Source: Thalassomonas sp. M1454
Lineage (GTDB): Bacteria > Pseudomonadota > Gammaproteobacteria > Enterobacterales > Alteromonadaceae
Length of the DNA: 64,000 bases
Reading direction: 5' to 3'
Assembly: GCF_007097525.1 (NCBI RefSeq)
Contig: NZ_VKDD01000001.1
Coordinates: 376,705 to 440,704, forward strand
Translations under genes and position numbers: made by a program
The notes under the pieces: model-generated
What the model saw: only the letters and a program-made list of their open reading frames with translations
Databases searched by the model: none
What the model was told of the DNA's origin: nothing
Shown here: piece after piece, positions 22,704 to 35,684 of the stretch
Numbering within the stretch: position 1 is the first letter of the stretch
Layout: every line of letters begins with the position of its first letter

Positions 22704-23026
22704 ATTTTTTCCAATTGTTGATCGATTACCGCATTATCAAGCTTATCAATTCCTGACTTTACCATAACAACAAGGTCAACGGCAGGTAGTTTATGCTGAT
22801 TTTTGCGAAAACTTTCACGAGTGAGGCGTTTTACACGATTTCGTTGCACTGCAAGCTTTACGCGTTTTTTGGCAATAGCCATACCTAATCGATTTTTTGA
22901 ATCTGGATTTGATGTTACTAGAATGGTGAAATGGCTAGAACCATAACGAACAGGATTGTCAAAGACTTGTTTGAAATGACCGGGAGTCAACAAACGTGAT
23001 TCCCGGTTAAATTCGTAGTTACCCAT
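22670..23026 (-). CDS. rnpA: Ribonuclease P protein component RnpA
   Basis: The protein subunit of RNase P, which helps the catalytic RNA trim tRNA 5' leaders. The 118 residues carry the family core [29 protein letters not shown], including the RNR-like RNRVKR motif at about residues 61-66. Its end overlaps yidD. Confidence 0.97.
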   Translation of the reverse strand: MGNYEFNRESRLLTPGHFKQVFDNPVRYGSSHFTILVTSNPDSKNRLGMAIAKKRVKLAVQRNRVKRLTRESFRKNQHKLPAVDLVVMVKSGIDKLDNAVIDQQLEKIWRKIIQRHKS

Positions 23027-23060
23027 GAGGGTTTATTAACCTAAATACTTAAGTTAATAA

Positions 23061-23195
23061 TTAAGCGGTAAGCTTAGCACGACCTTTTGCACGACGACGA
23101 GCAATAACTGCACGACCGTTTTTAGTTGCCATACGTGCACGGAAACCGTGGTTACGCTTACGTTTTAAGTTGCTAGGTTGAAATGTTCTTTTCAT
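23061..23195 (-). CDS. rpmH: 50S ribosomal protein L34
   Basis: The 44-residue L34 begins [14 protein letters not shown] and is rich in Arg and Lys. I place the start at 23195; an in-frame ATG 16 codons upstream (23243) would add a leader not found in L34. It is the last minus-strand gene before transcription switches to the plus strand at dnaA. Confidence 0.97.
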   Translation of the reverse strand: MKRTFQPSNLKRKRNHGFRARMATKNGRAVIARRRAKGRAKLTA

Positions 23196-23723
23196 TACAC
23201 TAATCCGTCTGTTTGTTTGCTTTACGAAAACAAACGTTTTCAAGCATTGTCTAAAAAATGAGGCCGAATTCTAAGTTTTATTGATGGTAAAGTCAACGCT
23301 TATTATGAAAAAACATTTAAAAGATCCTTATTTATTTAAAAAGATCTTTTTAGATCTAAAAATAGCGTTTTTTATCTGTTTTTCTTATATCCACAGTTTT
23401 ATAACAATCAAGGATCTTAGCGTTTAATAACTTTTTAATGGTTATCATTAAAAATACAAGTTTACAGTGCTTATAAAAACTATTTTTTATAAAAAAAATT
23501 AATCATAATATATCTATTTTACAGCAACTTATGCAGTTGAATTGAAAAATAATTAATTAAATTAATTTGCCTTATTGCACTTGTGGATAAGTAGGGAGAT
23601 AATGGTGCCAATCTAAAATAATCATTATAAATAAGATCTACTTAAGCAAGTATAAATAGCCTGTAAATCATCTGCTATTTTCATGTTAGATTCGCTTAAT
23701 TAGTATCTGTAGGGGAATATTGA
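23196..23723. promoter_or_regulatory. rpmH-dnaA control region with GATC and DnaA-box cluster
   Basis: A 528-base AT-rich gap between divergent rpmH and dnaA. GATC starts at 23323, 23343, 23353, 23413 and 23636. A perfect DnaA box on the minus strand is TGTGGATAA at 23583-23591, and weaker boxes are ATATCCACA (23387-23395) and TTATGCAGT near 23528. The likely roles are dnaA autoregulation and SeqA control. In Pseudomonas the same interval works as an origin, so a second origin or a relic cannot be excluded. Promoters for rpmH and dnaA must lie here. Confidence 0.7.
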
Positions 23724-25079
23724 GTGGAACACTCACTCTGGCAAAGTTGTTTATCTGTTCTTGAAGAAGAATTACCTGCCCAGCAATTCAGTATGTGGAT
23801 CCGACCACTGCAATGTGTTGTTCAAAATAATACCATGACACTTTATGCCCCAAATAGATTTGTACTTGATTGGGTGCGTGAGAAATATGTTAGTAGAATA
23901 ACTCAGCTAGTTGAACTTCAAGATACGAATAATCCTGTACAAGTACGATTTGATGTTGGTAGTAAACCAGTTGAAAGTTCGCAACCTGTTAGTGAAAGCG
24001 CTAAGCCAGCTGCAACTAAAAGTTCTCAATCGGCAGAAGCCGTACCTAATATTAATAAACCGGCGAATGTACGTAATAAATATACTTTTGATAATTTTGT
24101 TGAAGGTAAGTCTAACCAATTAGCTCGAGCGGCAGCATCACAAGTTGCTGACAATCCTGGCCAAGCTTACAACCCTTTATTTATATATGGTGGCACAGGC
24201 TTAGGTAAAACCCATTTATTACATGCTGTTGGTAATGGTATTTTATTAAATAATCCTAAAGCTAAAATTGCTTATATGCACTCTGAGCGTTTCGTGCAAG
24301 ATATGGTGCGAGCACTGCAAAACAATGAGATTGAGAAGTTTAAAAACTATTATCGCAGTGTTGACGCTCTGCTTATTGATGATATTCAATTTTTTGCTAA
24401 TAAAGAGCGTACTCAAGAAGAATTCTTCCATACCTTCAATGCATTATTAGAAGGTAATCAACAAATAATACTAACAAGTGACCGTTATCCTAAAGAGATT
24501 TCAGGTGTCGAAGATAGATTAAAATCTCGATTTGGCTGGGGTCTTACGCTTGCAATAGAACCACCTGAATTAGAAACTCGTGTAGCGATCCTTAAACGTA
24601 AAGCACAAGAACATAAAATTAATCTTGCTGATGAAGTTGCTTTCTTCATAGCTAAGCGTTTGCGTTCAAATGTTCGAGAGTTAGAAGGGGCTCTAAATAG
24701 AGTTATCGCTAATGCTAATTTTACTGGTCGTCCTATTACTATCGATTTTGTACGCGAAGCATTAAGAGATCTACTGGCTTTACAAGATAAACTTGTTACT
24801 ATCGACAATATACAAAGAACTGTTGCCGAATATTACAAAATAAAAGTGGCAGATCTATTATCTAAACGCCGAAATCGTAGTGTTGCTCGTCCAAGACAAA
24901 TAGCAATGGCGTTAGCTAAAGAATTAACTAATCACAGTTTACCTGAGATTGGTGACGCATTTGGTGGTAGAGATCATACTACCGTACTACATGCGTGTCG
25001 TAAGGTGAAAGCTTTACGCGAAGAAACACATGATATAAAAGAAGATTATTCAAATCTAATAAGAACACTATCATCGTAG
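23724..25079 (+). CDS. dnaA: Chromosomal replication initiator DnaA
   Basis: The AAA+ initiator that binds the DnaA boxes at oriC, 451 residues. Domain I (about 1-80) interacts with DnaB and includes FSMWIRPLQ. Domain II (about 85-130) is a Ser/Ala-rich linker. Domain III carries Walker A GGTGLGKT near 156 and Walker [10 protein letters not shown]. Domain IV has the signature [14 protein letters not shown]. The start is a GTG at 23724 behind an AGGGGAA Shine-Dalgarno, a start shared with other DnaA genes. dnaN follows after 14 bases. Confidence 0.99.
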   Translation: MEHSLWQSCLSVLEEELPAQQFSMWIRPLQCVVQNNTMTLYAPNRFVLDWVREKYVSRITQLVELQDTNNPVQVRFDVGSKPVESSQPVSESAKPAATKSSQSAEAVPNINKPANVRNKYTFDNFVEGKSNQLARAAASQVADNPGQAYNPLFIYGGTGLGKTHLLHAVGNGILLNNPKAKIAYMHSERFVQDMVRALQNNEIEKFKNYYRSVDALLIDDIQFFANKERTQEEFFHTFNALLEGNQQIILTSDRYPKEISGVEDRLKSRFGWGLTLAIEPPELETRVAILKRKAQEHKINLADEVAFFIAKRLRSNVRELEGALNRVIANANFTGRPITIDFVREALRDLLALQDKLVTIDNIQRTVAEYYKIKVADLLSKRRNRSVARPRQIAMALAKELTNHSLPEIGDAFGGRDHTTVLHACRKVKALREETHDIKEDYSNLIRTLSS

Positions 25080-25093
25080 ACAGGGTATAAAGA

Positions 25094-26197
25094 ATGAAAT
25101 TTTCATTAACTAGGGATTTACTTTTAAAACCACTTTTATTGGTTTCTGGTGCTGTTGAACGTAAGAGCACATTACCTATTCTAGGTAATATTTTACTTGA
25201 GGTTAGTGGGCAATCACTAACCATGACAGCCACTGATTTAGAGCTTGAAATGATTTCATCCACGCAAGTTAACAATCTTGGTGATGATGGCAGAATTACT
25301 GTTCCTGCTCGCAAGCTTTTAGATATTTGTAAAAGCTTACCTGATGATGCTGATATTGAATTTGAATTAGTTGATGACAATATCAATATAGCTTGTGGTC
25401 GAAGTCGTTATACCCTAGTTACATTACCTGCTGCTGATTTTCCAAATATTGAAGAGTGGCAGGGCGATGTTGAGTTTAGTTTGCAAAAACTACAACTACT
25501 ACGTTTAATTGAAAGCACTCATTTCTCGATGGCTAACCAAGATGTTCGTTATTACCTTAATGGTATGTCAATAGAAACTGAAAATAATGAAATTCGCTCC
25601 GTTGCTACTGACGGTCACCGCTTAGCTATTTGTAAAATTGTTAATGACGGTCTTACTTTACCTGCTAGACAAGTTATTGTGCCAAGGAAGGGGATTTTAG
25701 AAATAATTCGCTTGCTTGATCCAATTGACCAGGAAATTCAAATATCACTTGGTAGTAATCATATCCGTATCGTAGATACTGACTTTTCATTTACTAGTAA
25801 ATTAGTTGATGGTCGCTTCCCTGACTACCGTCGAGTTTTACCTCGTAATGGTGATAAGGTATTAGCAACTAATAAAGAACAGTTAAAGCAGGTACTTTCT
25901 CGTGCTTCAATTCTTTCTAATGAAAAGTTCAAAGGGGTACGTTTAAACTTTGCTCCAAATGAATTAAAAATTACTGCTAATAACCCTGAGCAGGAACATG
26001 CTGAAGAATATTTAGAAATCGATTTCCCTTTTGAAAGTTTAGAAATTGGTTTTAACGTAAGTTACATTCTTGATGTGTTAAATGCTGTAAAAGATGAATC
26101 GGTAAAATTTACTTTATCTGATGCAAATTCAAGTGTGGTTATTGAAGGTAATGAAACGGGTGAAGCATTGTATGTGATCATGCCAATGCGACTTTAA
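25094..26197 (+). CDS. dnaN: DNA polymerase III sliding clamp (beta subunit) DnaN
   Basis: The ring clamp that tethers DNA polymerase to DNA, 367 residues, three structurally repeated domains. The N-terminus MKFSLTRDLLLKPLLLVSGAVE and the C-terminal MPMRL, the hydrophobic-cleft end, match the family. It lies in the dnaA-dnaN-recF-gyrB operon and ends 6 bases before recF. Confidence 0.99.
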   Translation: MKFSLTRDLLLKPLLLVSGAVERKSTLPILGNILLEVSGQSLTMTATDLELEMISSTQVNNLGDDGRITVPARKLLDICKSLPDDADIEFELVDDNINIACGRSRYTLVTLPAADFPNIEEWQGDVEFSLQKLQLLRLIESTHFSMANQDVRYYLNGMSIETENNEIRSVATDGHRLAICKIVNDGLTLPARQVIVPRKGILEIIRLLDPIDQEIQISLGSNHIRIVDTDFSFTSKLVDGRFPDYRRVLPRNGDKVLATNKEQLKQVLSRASILSNEKFKGVRLNFAPNELKITANNPEQEHAEEYLEIDFPFESLEIGFNVSYILDVLNAVKDESVKFTLSDANSSVVIEGNETGEALYVIMPMRL

Positions 26198-26203
26198 TGT
26201 TGG

Positions 26204-27289
26204 ATGAGCATTCAGACATTAACAACGAGTAACTTTAGAAATTTAAATTATGCCAACGTAAAATTTAATGAAAAATTAAATTTTATTGTTGGTGATAATG
26301 GTAGTGGTAAAAGTAGTTTATTAGAAAGTATTTTCTTTTTAGGACATGGTAAGTCTTTTCGAACCAGTAAAATTGAAAACTTAATTAATGCCGAATCTGA
26401 TCATTTTGTGGTTAGTGTTAAAGATGACCAAAATCATCAGTTAGGTATTCAACGTGATAAACAGGCTAATTTTGATATTAAGATTAATGGCGATAGTAAA
26501 TTCCGCCTTTCCGATTTAGCCAAACATATAGCTGTGCAAGTTATAACTCCTGAAACATTTAAACTGTTTTTTGGAGGTCCTAAGGAACGTCGTCGGTTCA
26601 TTGATTTAGGATTGTTTCACGTGGAACATCAGTTTTCTGATCTCTGGCGAGATTTTCGAAAAGTATTAATGCAGCGTAATGCGTGTCTTAAAAATAAAAT
26701 ATTTGGTCAGCAATTTGATTTTTGGAATGATAGTTTTTGTCAACTTTCAAATCAAATTGCATTGGTTAGAGCAGGGTATGTTAAAGAGTTAAGTGCCGAG
26801 CTAGATACTTGGTTAGAAATTCTTTTACCTGAATTGGCGAGCAAAATAGATTTATCTTACTCGCAAGGCTGGAGTAATAAAAAACAACTTAGCCAAGTAT
26901 TGATGGAAAATTCTGAGCGTGAAAGAATTTATGGTCACAGCATGTTTGGTGCTCATAAATTTGATGTTAAGTTTAATTTTAACAAACTAAATATTGAACA
27001 AATTCTTTCTCGCGGCCAACAAAAATTATTTTTAATTGCCCTGACTATAGCGCAATCTAATTTGATTTTTAAAAGCCAAAATGTAGCTCCAATTATCCTT
27101 GTGGATGATATAGGAGCAGAGCTAGATGAAAGCTCTAGACAAGCATTAGCAAATGCCATTTCTAACATTAACTGCCAGTTATTTATAACTGCAATCGATG
27201 AAATAGCGTTAGCACCTATAATGCCAAACACAAAAGATTATAAGATGTTTCACGTGGAACATGGTGTGATTACATCGAAAGATGAATAA
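26204..27289 (+). CDS. recF: DNA replication and repair ATPase RecF
   Basis: An SMC-like ATPase that loads RecA at gaps with RecO and RecR. The 361 residues show Walker A GDNGSGKSS (30-38), the ABC signature LSRGQQKLF near 268, and Walker B ILVDDIGAELD. Two identical 16-bp parS sites lie inside the gene, each encoding the residues FHVEH: one mid-gene and one eight codons before the end. The second seems to fix part of a C-terminal tail otherwise variable in RecF. Confidence 0.98.
   Translation: MSIQTLTTSNFRNLNYANVKFNEKLNFIVGDNGSGKSSLLESIFFLGHGKSFRTSKIENLINAESDHFVVSVKDDQNHQLGIQRDKQANFDIKINGDSKFRLSDLAKHIAVQVITPETFKLFFGGPKERRRFIDLGLFHVEHQFSDLWRDFRKVLMQRNACLKNKIFGQQFDFWNDSFCQLSNQIALVRAGYVKELSAELDTWLEILLPELASKIDLSYSQGWSNKKQLSQVLMENSERERIYGHSMFGAHKFDVKFNFNKLNIEQILSRGQQKLFLIALTIAQSNLIFKSQNVAPIILVDDIGAELDESSRQALANAISNINCQLFITAIDEIALAPIMPNTKDYKMFHVEHGVITSKDE
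26613..26628. promoter_or_regulatory. parS: parS site 1 (ParB-binding centromere)
   Basis: TGTTTCACGTGGAACA, a 16-bp near-palindrome identical to the widespread bacterial parS pattern (TGTTNCACGTGNAACA). It is in frame in recF (LFHVEH). ParB coded at 13512-14408 is the expected ligand. Confidence 0.93.
27246..27261. promoter_or_regulatory. parS: parS site 2 (ParB-binding centromere)
   Basis: A second identical TGTTTCACGTGGAACA, 633 bp from the first, near the 3' end of recF (MFHVEH). The same reading frame is used in both sites. Confidence 0.93.
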
Positions 27290-27402
27290 AATTTAGAACT
27301 GTTAACTAAGGTAATAAAAATTATTTATTACTTTAGTTGATGAAAATAAAGTACCAGAGTAAATTAAGAGTTAATCCTTAAACACTGTTGGTATAACAAT
27401 AG

Positions 27403-29847
<2,445 letters not shown>

Positions 29848-29892
29848 TTAAGTAATCAATAACTTAGATTCAAACAACTAAAACAATAACGA

Positions 29893-29922
29893 AGTCCGGA
29901 CATCAAAATCCGGGCTTTTTTT
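29893..29922 (+). terminator. Intrinsic terminator of gyrB
   Basis: GTCCGGA (29894-29900) pairs with TCCGGGC (29909-29915, one G-T pair), followed by seven T. It ends the dnaA-dnaN-recF-gyrB transcription unit. Confidence 0.85.
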
Positions 29923-30099
29923 GTTTAACAATATAGAAAACATATAACCGGCTAAACTAGGGCATAAACAATGGTTAGGTTTTTGTTAATAATTAACCCT
30001 AATAAGCTATAAATAAAGCTTTCGAATAAAAGCACTAGTCGAATAAGTATGCAGTAGGTATAATTACGGCAATTTTTTTTGAAACAGTAAACGGTATTC

Positions 30100-31017
30100 A
30101 TGAGCACATTTGATATCAAAACATTCCAAGGGCTTATTCTTAAGCTACAAGAGTATTGGGCACAACAAGGTTGTGTCATAGTTCAACCTCTTGATTTAGA
30201 AGTTGGCGCTGGTACATTCCACCCGATGACATTCCTACGTTCTATTGGCCCAGAGCCAATGAGCAGTGCTTATGTACAACCATGTCGTCGCCCAACCGAT
30301 GGCCGCTATGGTGAAAACCCTAACCGTTTACAGCACTACTACCAATTCCAAGTAGTTCTAAAACCATCACCTAAAAACATTCAAGATTTGTACTTAAATT
30401 CATTAAAAGAAATAGGCATAGATCCACTAGTACACGATATTCGCTTTGTAGAAGATAACTGGGAATCACCAACACTTGGCGCTTGGGGCTTAGGATGGGA
30501 AATCTGGTTAAATGGTATGGAAGTTACACAGTTTACTTACTTCCAACAAGTTGGTGGTTTAGAGTGCGCACCAGTAACAGGTGAGATCACTTATGGTCTA
30601 GAACGTTTAGCTATGTATATCCAAAATGTAGATAGCATTTATGACTTAGTTTGGGCAGATGGTCCGTTAGGTAAAGTATATTACCGTGATGTATTCCATC
30701 AAAACGAAGTAGAGCAATCTGCATACAACTTTGAACATGCAAATGTTGAAGCGTTATTTACTCAGTTTGATGTTTGTGAAGCCGAAAGCGCTAAGTTAAT
30801 CGAATTAGGTTTAGCTTTACCTGCTTATGAGCAAGTAATGAAAGCATCACACGCATTTAACTTATTAGATGCACGTCATGCTATCTCAGTTACCGAACGT
30901 CAACGTTATATATTAAGAGTGCGTACTTTAGCAAAGGCTTGTGCTGAAGCATTTTACGCAGCTCGTGAAAAATTAGGTTTCCCTTTATGTCGCGACCAAG
31001 AAACGGAGAGTAAATAA
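30100..31017 (+). CDS. glyQ: Glycine--tRNA ligase alpha subunit GlyQ
   Basis: The alpha chain of the heterotetrameric (alpha2beta2) bacterial glycyl-tRNA synthetase, which forms the class II catalytic core. The 305 residues begin with [21 protein letters not shown], with class II motifs in [32 protein letters not shown], of which only the order is noted here. The stop overlaps the ATG of glyS by one base, so the two subunits are translated together. Confidence 0.98.
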   Translation: MSTFDIKTFQGLILKLQEYWAQQGCVIVQPLDLEVGAGTFHPMTFLRSIGPEPMSSAYVQPCRRPTDGRYGENPNRLQHYYQFQVVLKPSPKNIQDLYLNSLKEIGIDPLVHDIRFVEDNWESPTLGAWGLGWEIWLNGMEVTQFTYFQQVGGLECAPVTGEITYGLERLAMYIQNVDSIYDLVWADGPLGKVYYRDVFHQNEVEQSAYNFEHANVEALFTQFDVCEAESAKLIELGLALPAYEQVMKASHAFNLLDARHAISVTERQRYILRVRTLAKACAEAFYAAREKLGFPLCRDQETESK

Positions 31018-33083
31018 TGAATACTAATACTCTTCTTATAGAATTAGGTACTGAAGAATTACCACCAAAAGCATTAAAAAAATTAGCTACTGCTTTTTAT
31101 GACTCTATTGTTGGCCAGCTAGATGCAGCATCTTTAAATTATACTGAAGCTAAGTGGTTTGCTACGCCGCGTCGTTTAGCCGTTATGGTTAAAGAGCTTG
31201 AAGCACAGCAAGCCGATAAAGTTGTTGAAAAGCGAGGCCCAGCGGCCAACGTTGCTTTTGATGCTGATGGTAATCCAACAAAAGCTGCACAAGGTTGGGC
31301 TCGTTCAAATGGAATCACTGTTGAGCAAGCTGAACGTTTAGTAACAGATAAAGGCGAATGGTTATTACACAAAGCGGTACAACAAGGTAAGTCAGTTACC
31401 GATATTGTTGAGTCAATCGTACAAACAGCAGTAACTAAACTTCCTATTCCAAAACCTATGCGTTGGGGTAGCAGTCGTATTCAATTTATTCGTCCGGTTC
31501 ATACCTTAACTATGATGTTTGGCAATGAATTAATTGCTGGTGAAGTATTAGGTATTAAATCGGCGGATCAATTACAAGGTCATCGTTTCCACTACCAAGG
31601 TAATATTACTCTTGCTCATGCTGATGAATATGAAGCGACACTTGAACAAGCTTATGTTATTGCTGACTACGAAACTCGTCGCAATAAGATAGTTACTGAA
31701 GTAAATGCAGCAGCTAGCGCTTTAGACGCGAAAGCACTATTAGATGATGAGTTGGTTGATGAAGTAACTTCAATTAACGAGTGGCCGTCAGTATTAGTAG
31801 GTAGCTTTGATGATGATTTCTTACAAGTTCCAGCTGAACCATTAATTTATTCGATGAAAGATCACCAAAAATACTTCCCTGTAGAAGGTAATAATGGCGA
31901 GCTATTAGCTAAGTTTATTTTTGTGACTAATATCGAGTCGAAACAACCAGAAGAAGTTATTCGTGGTAATGAAAAAGTTATTCGTCCACGTTTAGCGGAT
32001 GCTGAGTTCTTCTTTACTACTGATAAGAAGCAAAGTTTAGAAAGCCGATTAGCTAGCCTTGAAAATGTATTGTTCCAAAAACAACTTGGTACTTTAAAAG
32101 ATAAGTCAATGCGTATCGCCGACCTAAGTAAGCATGTGGCTACTTCATTAAATGAAAATGCTGATAATGCCTACCGAGCAGGTTTATTAAGTAAAACAGA
32201 TTTAATGAGCGACATGGTTTTAGAATTCCCACAAGTACAAGGTACGATGGGTAAATACTACGCACAAAATGATGGCGAAGTTGAAGCTGTTGCACAAGCT
32301 TTAGAAGATCAATACCGTCCACGTTTTGCTGGTGATGCATTACCTGAAGGTGTTATAGGTTCAGCTGTTGCGATTAGTGATAAGGTCGACACTTTAGTGG
32401 GGATCTTTGGTATTAACCAAGCGCCAAAAGGTGATAAAGACCCGTTTGCACTTCGTCGTGCTGCAATTGGTTTAATTCGTATTATTATTGAAAAACAACT
32501 GCTATTAGATATTGCTGACTTACTTGAAGTAAGTATTGCCTCTTATGGTGATAAATTGGTTAATGACAATACAGCTGCTGATGTTATTGATTTTATCATG
32601 GGTCGTTTCCGTGCATATTATCAAGAACAAGGTATTAACGTTGATGTTATCCAAGCGGTTCTTGCTAAGAAGCCAACTGCACCGTTAGACTTTGATCAAC
32701 GTGTACAAGCGGTAACTTTCTTTAGAAGTTTAGATGAAGCACAAGCATTAGCTGCAGCTAATAAACGTGTTGGTAATATTTTAGCTAAATTTGATGGTGA
32801 ACTTTACAGCGAATTTAAAGTTGAACTTGCAAGTGAAGCACAAGAAGTTGCATTAGCTGATGCTTATAGCGCTCTAAAAGCTGAATTAAGCCCATTATTC
32901 GCTAATAAAGAGTATCAACAAGCATTAACTAAATTAGCTAGCTTAAGAGAGCCTATAGATGCTTTCTTTGATAATGTTATGGTAATGGCTGATGATGAAG
33001 CTGTTAAAACCAACCGCCTAACATTATTAAGTGAATTACGAGCGAGTTTCTTTAATGTTGCAGATATCTCGTTGCTACAGTAG
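31017..33083 (+). CDS. glyS: Glycine--tRNA ligase beta subunit GlyS
   Basis: The beta chain of glycyl-tRNA synthetase, 688 residues; it recognises tRNA-Gly. The opening [15 protein letters not shown] and the internal GFSARFLFTNIES-like region, here [12 protein letters not shown], are family features, and an HD-like domain (about 330-500) and a C-terminal anticodon-binding helical domain follow. It ends just before a strong hairpin terminator. Confidence 0.98.
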   Translation: MNTNTLLIELGTEELPPKALKKLATAFYDSIVGQLDAASLNYTEAKWFATPRRLAVMVKELEAQQADKVVEKRGPAANVAFDADGNPTKAAQGWARSNGITVEQAERLVTDKGEWLLHKAVQQGKSVTDIVESIVQTAVTKLPIPKPMRWGSSRIQFIRPVHTLTMMFGNELIAGEVLGIKSADQLQGHRFHYQGNITLAHADEYEATLEQAYVIADYETRRNKIVTEVNAAASALDAKALLDDELVDEVTSINEWPSVLVGSFDDDFLQVPAEPLIYSMKDHQKYFPVEGNNGELLAKFIFVTNIESKQPEEVIRGNEKVIRPRLADAEFFFTTDKKQSLESRLASLENVLFQKQLGTLKDKSMRIADLSKHVATSLNENADNAYRAGLLSKTDLMSDMVLEFPQVQGTMGKYYAQNDGEVEAVAQALEDQYRPRFAGDALPEGVIGSAVAISDKVDTLVGIFGINQAPKGDKDPFALRRAAIGLIRIIIEKQLLLDIADLLEVSIASYGDKLVNDNTAADVIDFIMGRFRAYYQEQGINVDVIQAVLAKKPTAPLDFDQRVQAVTFFRSLDEAQALAAANKRVGNILAKFDGELYSEFKVELASEAQEVALADAYSALKAELSPLFANKEYQQALTKLASLREPIDAFFDNVMVMADDEAVKTNRLTLLSELRASFFNVADISLLQ

Positions 33084-33151
33084 TTAATAAATAATATGGA
33101 TAACAGAATTTGCACCGTCCATGGTAATTCTAAGTGTATTCATCCCTGAAT

Positions 33152-33179
33152 AAAAAAGACGCTTTACGCGTCTTTTTTT
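33152..33179. terminator. Intrinsic terminator of glyQS
   Basis: GACGC (33158-33162) pairs with GCGTC (33168-33172), with six A before and seven T after. Because both flanks are present it can also stop minus-strand transcription from tusA. Confidence 0.85.
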
Positions 33180-33193
33180 ATGTCTAAACTATT

Positions 33194-33235
33194 CTAGTTT
33201 CTAGTTTCTAGTTTCTAGTTTCTAGTTTCTAGTTT
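33194..33235. repeat. Heptanucleotide tandem repeat (CTAGTTT x6)
   Basis: Six exact CTAGTTT units start at 33194, 33201, 33208, 33215, 33222 and 33229. The last unit touches the stop codon of tusA. The unit length is not a multiple of three, but the array lies outside the reading frames. Such arrays change copy number by slippage. Confidence 0.9.
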
Positions 33236-33480
33236 TAGCACTTCTTAATAACGTATTGGTAGGGCATAGTGTCAACTTGTTTAGCAACTAACTCATGCTC
33301 CATAAATTCACAAAAACTTGGTAAGTCACGACTGGTTGATGGGTCATCGGCAATAACTAATAAAGTTTCACCAACAGCAATTTTTCTGATATTCATGCGC
33401 ACCATCATCACCGGCTCAGGGCAACGTAGTCCAACAGCATCAAGCGTGTGATTGGTCGATGTAAATATATTTTCAGTCAT
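33235..33480 (-). CDS. tusA: Sulfur carrier protein TusA
   Basis: An 81-residue sulfur-transfer protein that passes persulfide from IscS toward tRNA thiolation and molybdenum cofactor synthesis. The active Cys is in [12 protein letters not shown] (about residues 17-28), matching the CPxP signature. It stands alone on the minus strand between glyS and slt. Confidence 0.96.
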   Translation of the reverse strand: MTENIFTSTNHTLDAVGLRCPEPVMMVRMNIRKIAVGETLLVIADDPSTSRDLPSFCEFMEHELVAKQVDTMPYQYVIKKC

Positions 33481-33595
33481 TTAGGTCTATCTTTAAATAA
33501 GTAATGTATTGGTGATACCAATTCGTAACAGACATTTTAAAGTTTTCTTATACCATTAAACAAGAAAAAATTTTTAGATAAGGTAAGCGTAGCTC

Positions 33596-35551
33596 ATGTT
33601 AGTAAAACAACTAACACAAATTGTTTTGATATTAATGGCCACTATTGTGGCTACCAATATGACGCTTGCACAAGCAAAAAGTGTGCTTAAGGAAGTAGAT
33701 AAACCAAGTATATCAATTGATGACTTACGTGCTCGTTACTTGAAAGCCGAGTTAGGTAAGTGGAACGTAAATTGGAGTTCATATCAACAAACGCTAGACG
33801 ATCTTGAGGGTTATCCTTTACTGCCTTATTTTGAGCAATCACAGCTAATGAAAAATTTTGCCTTAAAAAATGAAAGTAAAATTAGTGACTTTTTAGATAA
33901 GTATCAAGGTACTCCATTAGATGGGCCATTACGTAGGAAGTGGCTAAGTCATTTATCTCGATATAAATATAAATCTCGTTATCTGCAATATTTTAAAGCG
34001 CCGATGAACAGTAAATATACCTGTCTTTATCATCAATACCAACTTGACCAAGGAATAGCTCTAGAAGAGGTTTTACCGCAAGTAACTAAGCTTTGGTTGG
34101 TAGGGGAGTCACAGCCTAAAGAATGCGATGGCCTATTTAAACTATGGCAAAAGCATGGCTATCAAAGTAACGAGTTAATTTGGCAGCGGGTAATGTTAGC
34201 GCAAAAAAAACGCCAATACATCTTAGTGAAGTATTTGTTAAAGCAACTTCCTAAGGAAGAGCAATACTTGGTTAAATTATGGAAAGAGATAAAAGCCAAA
34301 CCTAAGTTAGTTCAACATTTAGATAAATTTAAGCGAGGCAGTAAACAAGAAACGCGCATCATTATTGACGGCATAAATCGTTTAACTTGGCAGGATGAGT
34401 TGTTGGCGCTAGACGTTTATCAACAAGCAAAACAACAAGGAAGATTTAGCCCTTTGCAACAAGAATTGGTGTTAAAGCCACTTATTACTGCAATATCACG
34501 CTCTGATAATGAAAAAGCACAGTCTTGGTATAACGCATTAGATGAAGATCTTATTCATAGTGGAGCAATGCAATGGCGCATGGCTAGGGAGCTAAGAAAT
34601 GTTAATTACCAAGGGGTTAAAAATCAATATCAATTACTTAATGCTAAACTGCAACAAACCAGACAGTGGCAATATTGGTATGCTCGTACTTTGCAGTTAA
34701 CAAATAAAAGTAGTGAAGCTTTGAAAATTTATCAGGAGTTAGCGAAACAACGAAGTTACTACGGGTTCTTAGCAGCGGCAAGAATAGGGGATGAAGCAGT
34801 AATTAATCATCAAGCGTTGGTTTTTACTGATGAGCAAAAGCAAGATTTATTAAAACATAGCGCATGGCAACGAGCTTTAGAGCTATACAAATTAAACCGG
34901 TTAACTGCAGCAAGGCGTGAATGGAATTATTGGATGTCGCAATTAACAACAGAAGAAAGCTTGATTGCTGCTAAACTTGCTTATCAACAAGGCTGGTTTG
35001 ATAGAGGTATTTACACTCTGTCGCAAATAGGAGCAATTAACGATATGGATATACGTTTCCCTATGCCTTATAACGACCAATTCTCACAATTTGCTAAGCA
35101 ATATAGTATTAATGTTGCTTGGGCATACGCTATCGCTCGCAAAGAAAGCCTATTTATGAGTGATGCAAGCTCTTCGGTTGGCGCATTAGGCATTATGCAA
35201 GTAAAACCAATTACAGCAGGTTATATCAATAAAACTAAATTAAACAGATGGCAGATCTTAGACGTAGATACCAATGTTAAATTGGGTATAAACTACTTAA
35301 GTTATCTCATGGATAAGTTTGATAATAATATTGTCCTTGCTACAGCAGCATATAATGCTGGGCCTGGCAAAGTAGAGCGTTGGTTAAAAGCTGAGCCTAA
35401 CTTAGCGGCCGATGCTTGGATTGAAACCATACCTTATAAAGAAACCAGAGAGTACGTTAAAAGCGTGCTTGCCTATACTGAAATTTATCAGCAAAAAATA
35501 GGGCAACGGGCTTCGCCGTTTAAAACATTAATACAATTACAGATTGATTAA
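33596..35551 (+). CDS. slt: Soluble lytic murein transglycosylase Slt
   Basis: A periplasmic enzyme that cleaves the MurNAc-GlcNAc bond of peptidoglycan to form 1,6-anhydro ends. The 651 residues start with a signal peptide (about 1-27, cleavage likely near LAQA). A long superhelical U-domain of paired helices follows (about 45-450). The C-terminal lysozyme-like domain has the catalytic Glu517 in ARKESLF, then SSSVGALGIMQVKP and AAYNAGPGKVERW. Length agrees with E. coli Slt70. Confidence 0.96.
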   Translation: MLVKQLTQIVLILMATIVATNMTLAQAKSVLKEVDKPSISIDDLRARYLKAELGKWNVNWSSYQQTLDDLEGYPLLPYFEQSQLMKNFALKNESKISDFLDKYQGTPLDGPLRRKWLSHLSRYKYKSRYLQYFKAPMNSKYTCLYHQYQLDQGIALEEVLPQVTKLWLVGESQPKECDGLFKLWQKHGYQSNELIWQRVMLAQKKRQYILVKYLLKQLPKEEQYLVKLWKEIKAKPKLVQHLDKFKRGSKQETRIIIDGINRLTWQDELLALDVYQQAKQQGRFSPLQQELVLKPLITAISRSDNEKAQSWYNALDEDLIHSGAMQWRMARELRNVNYQGVKNQYQLLNAKLQQTRQWQYWYARTLQLTNKSSEALKIYQELAKQRSYYGFLAAARIGDEAVINHQALVFTDEQKQDLLKHSAWQRALELYKLNRLTAARREWNYWMSQLTTEESLIAAKLAYQQGWFDRGIYTLSQIGAINDMDIRFPMPYNDQFSQFAKQYSINVAWAYAIARKESLFMSDASSSVGALGIMQVKPITAGYINKTKLNRWQILDVDTNVKLGINYLSYLMDKFDNNIVLATAAYNAGPGKVERWLKAEPNLAADAWIETIPYKETREYVKSVLAYTEIYQQKIGQRASPFKTLIQLQID

Positions 35552-35684
35552 GCCAATACCTTTTGTGCTATTAAATTGCTATTATCTACACAATTTTATT
35601 TACCTTATACCTATTTAATTAAATTTATACTCACTGAGTGGGAAATTAATTATTAAATTGGTATTTAATACATACAAGACAACT

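Noticed and set aside
29952..30179. A 75-codon minus-strand open frame upstream of and into glyQ
   Set aside because: It overlaps the start of glyQ in antisense and has no family resemblance.
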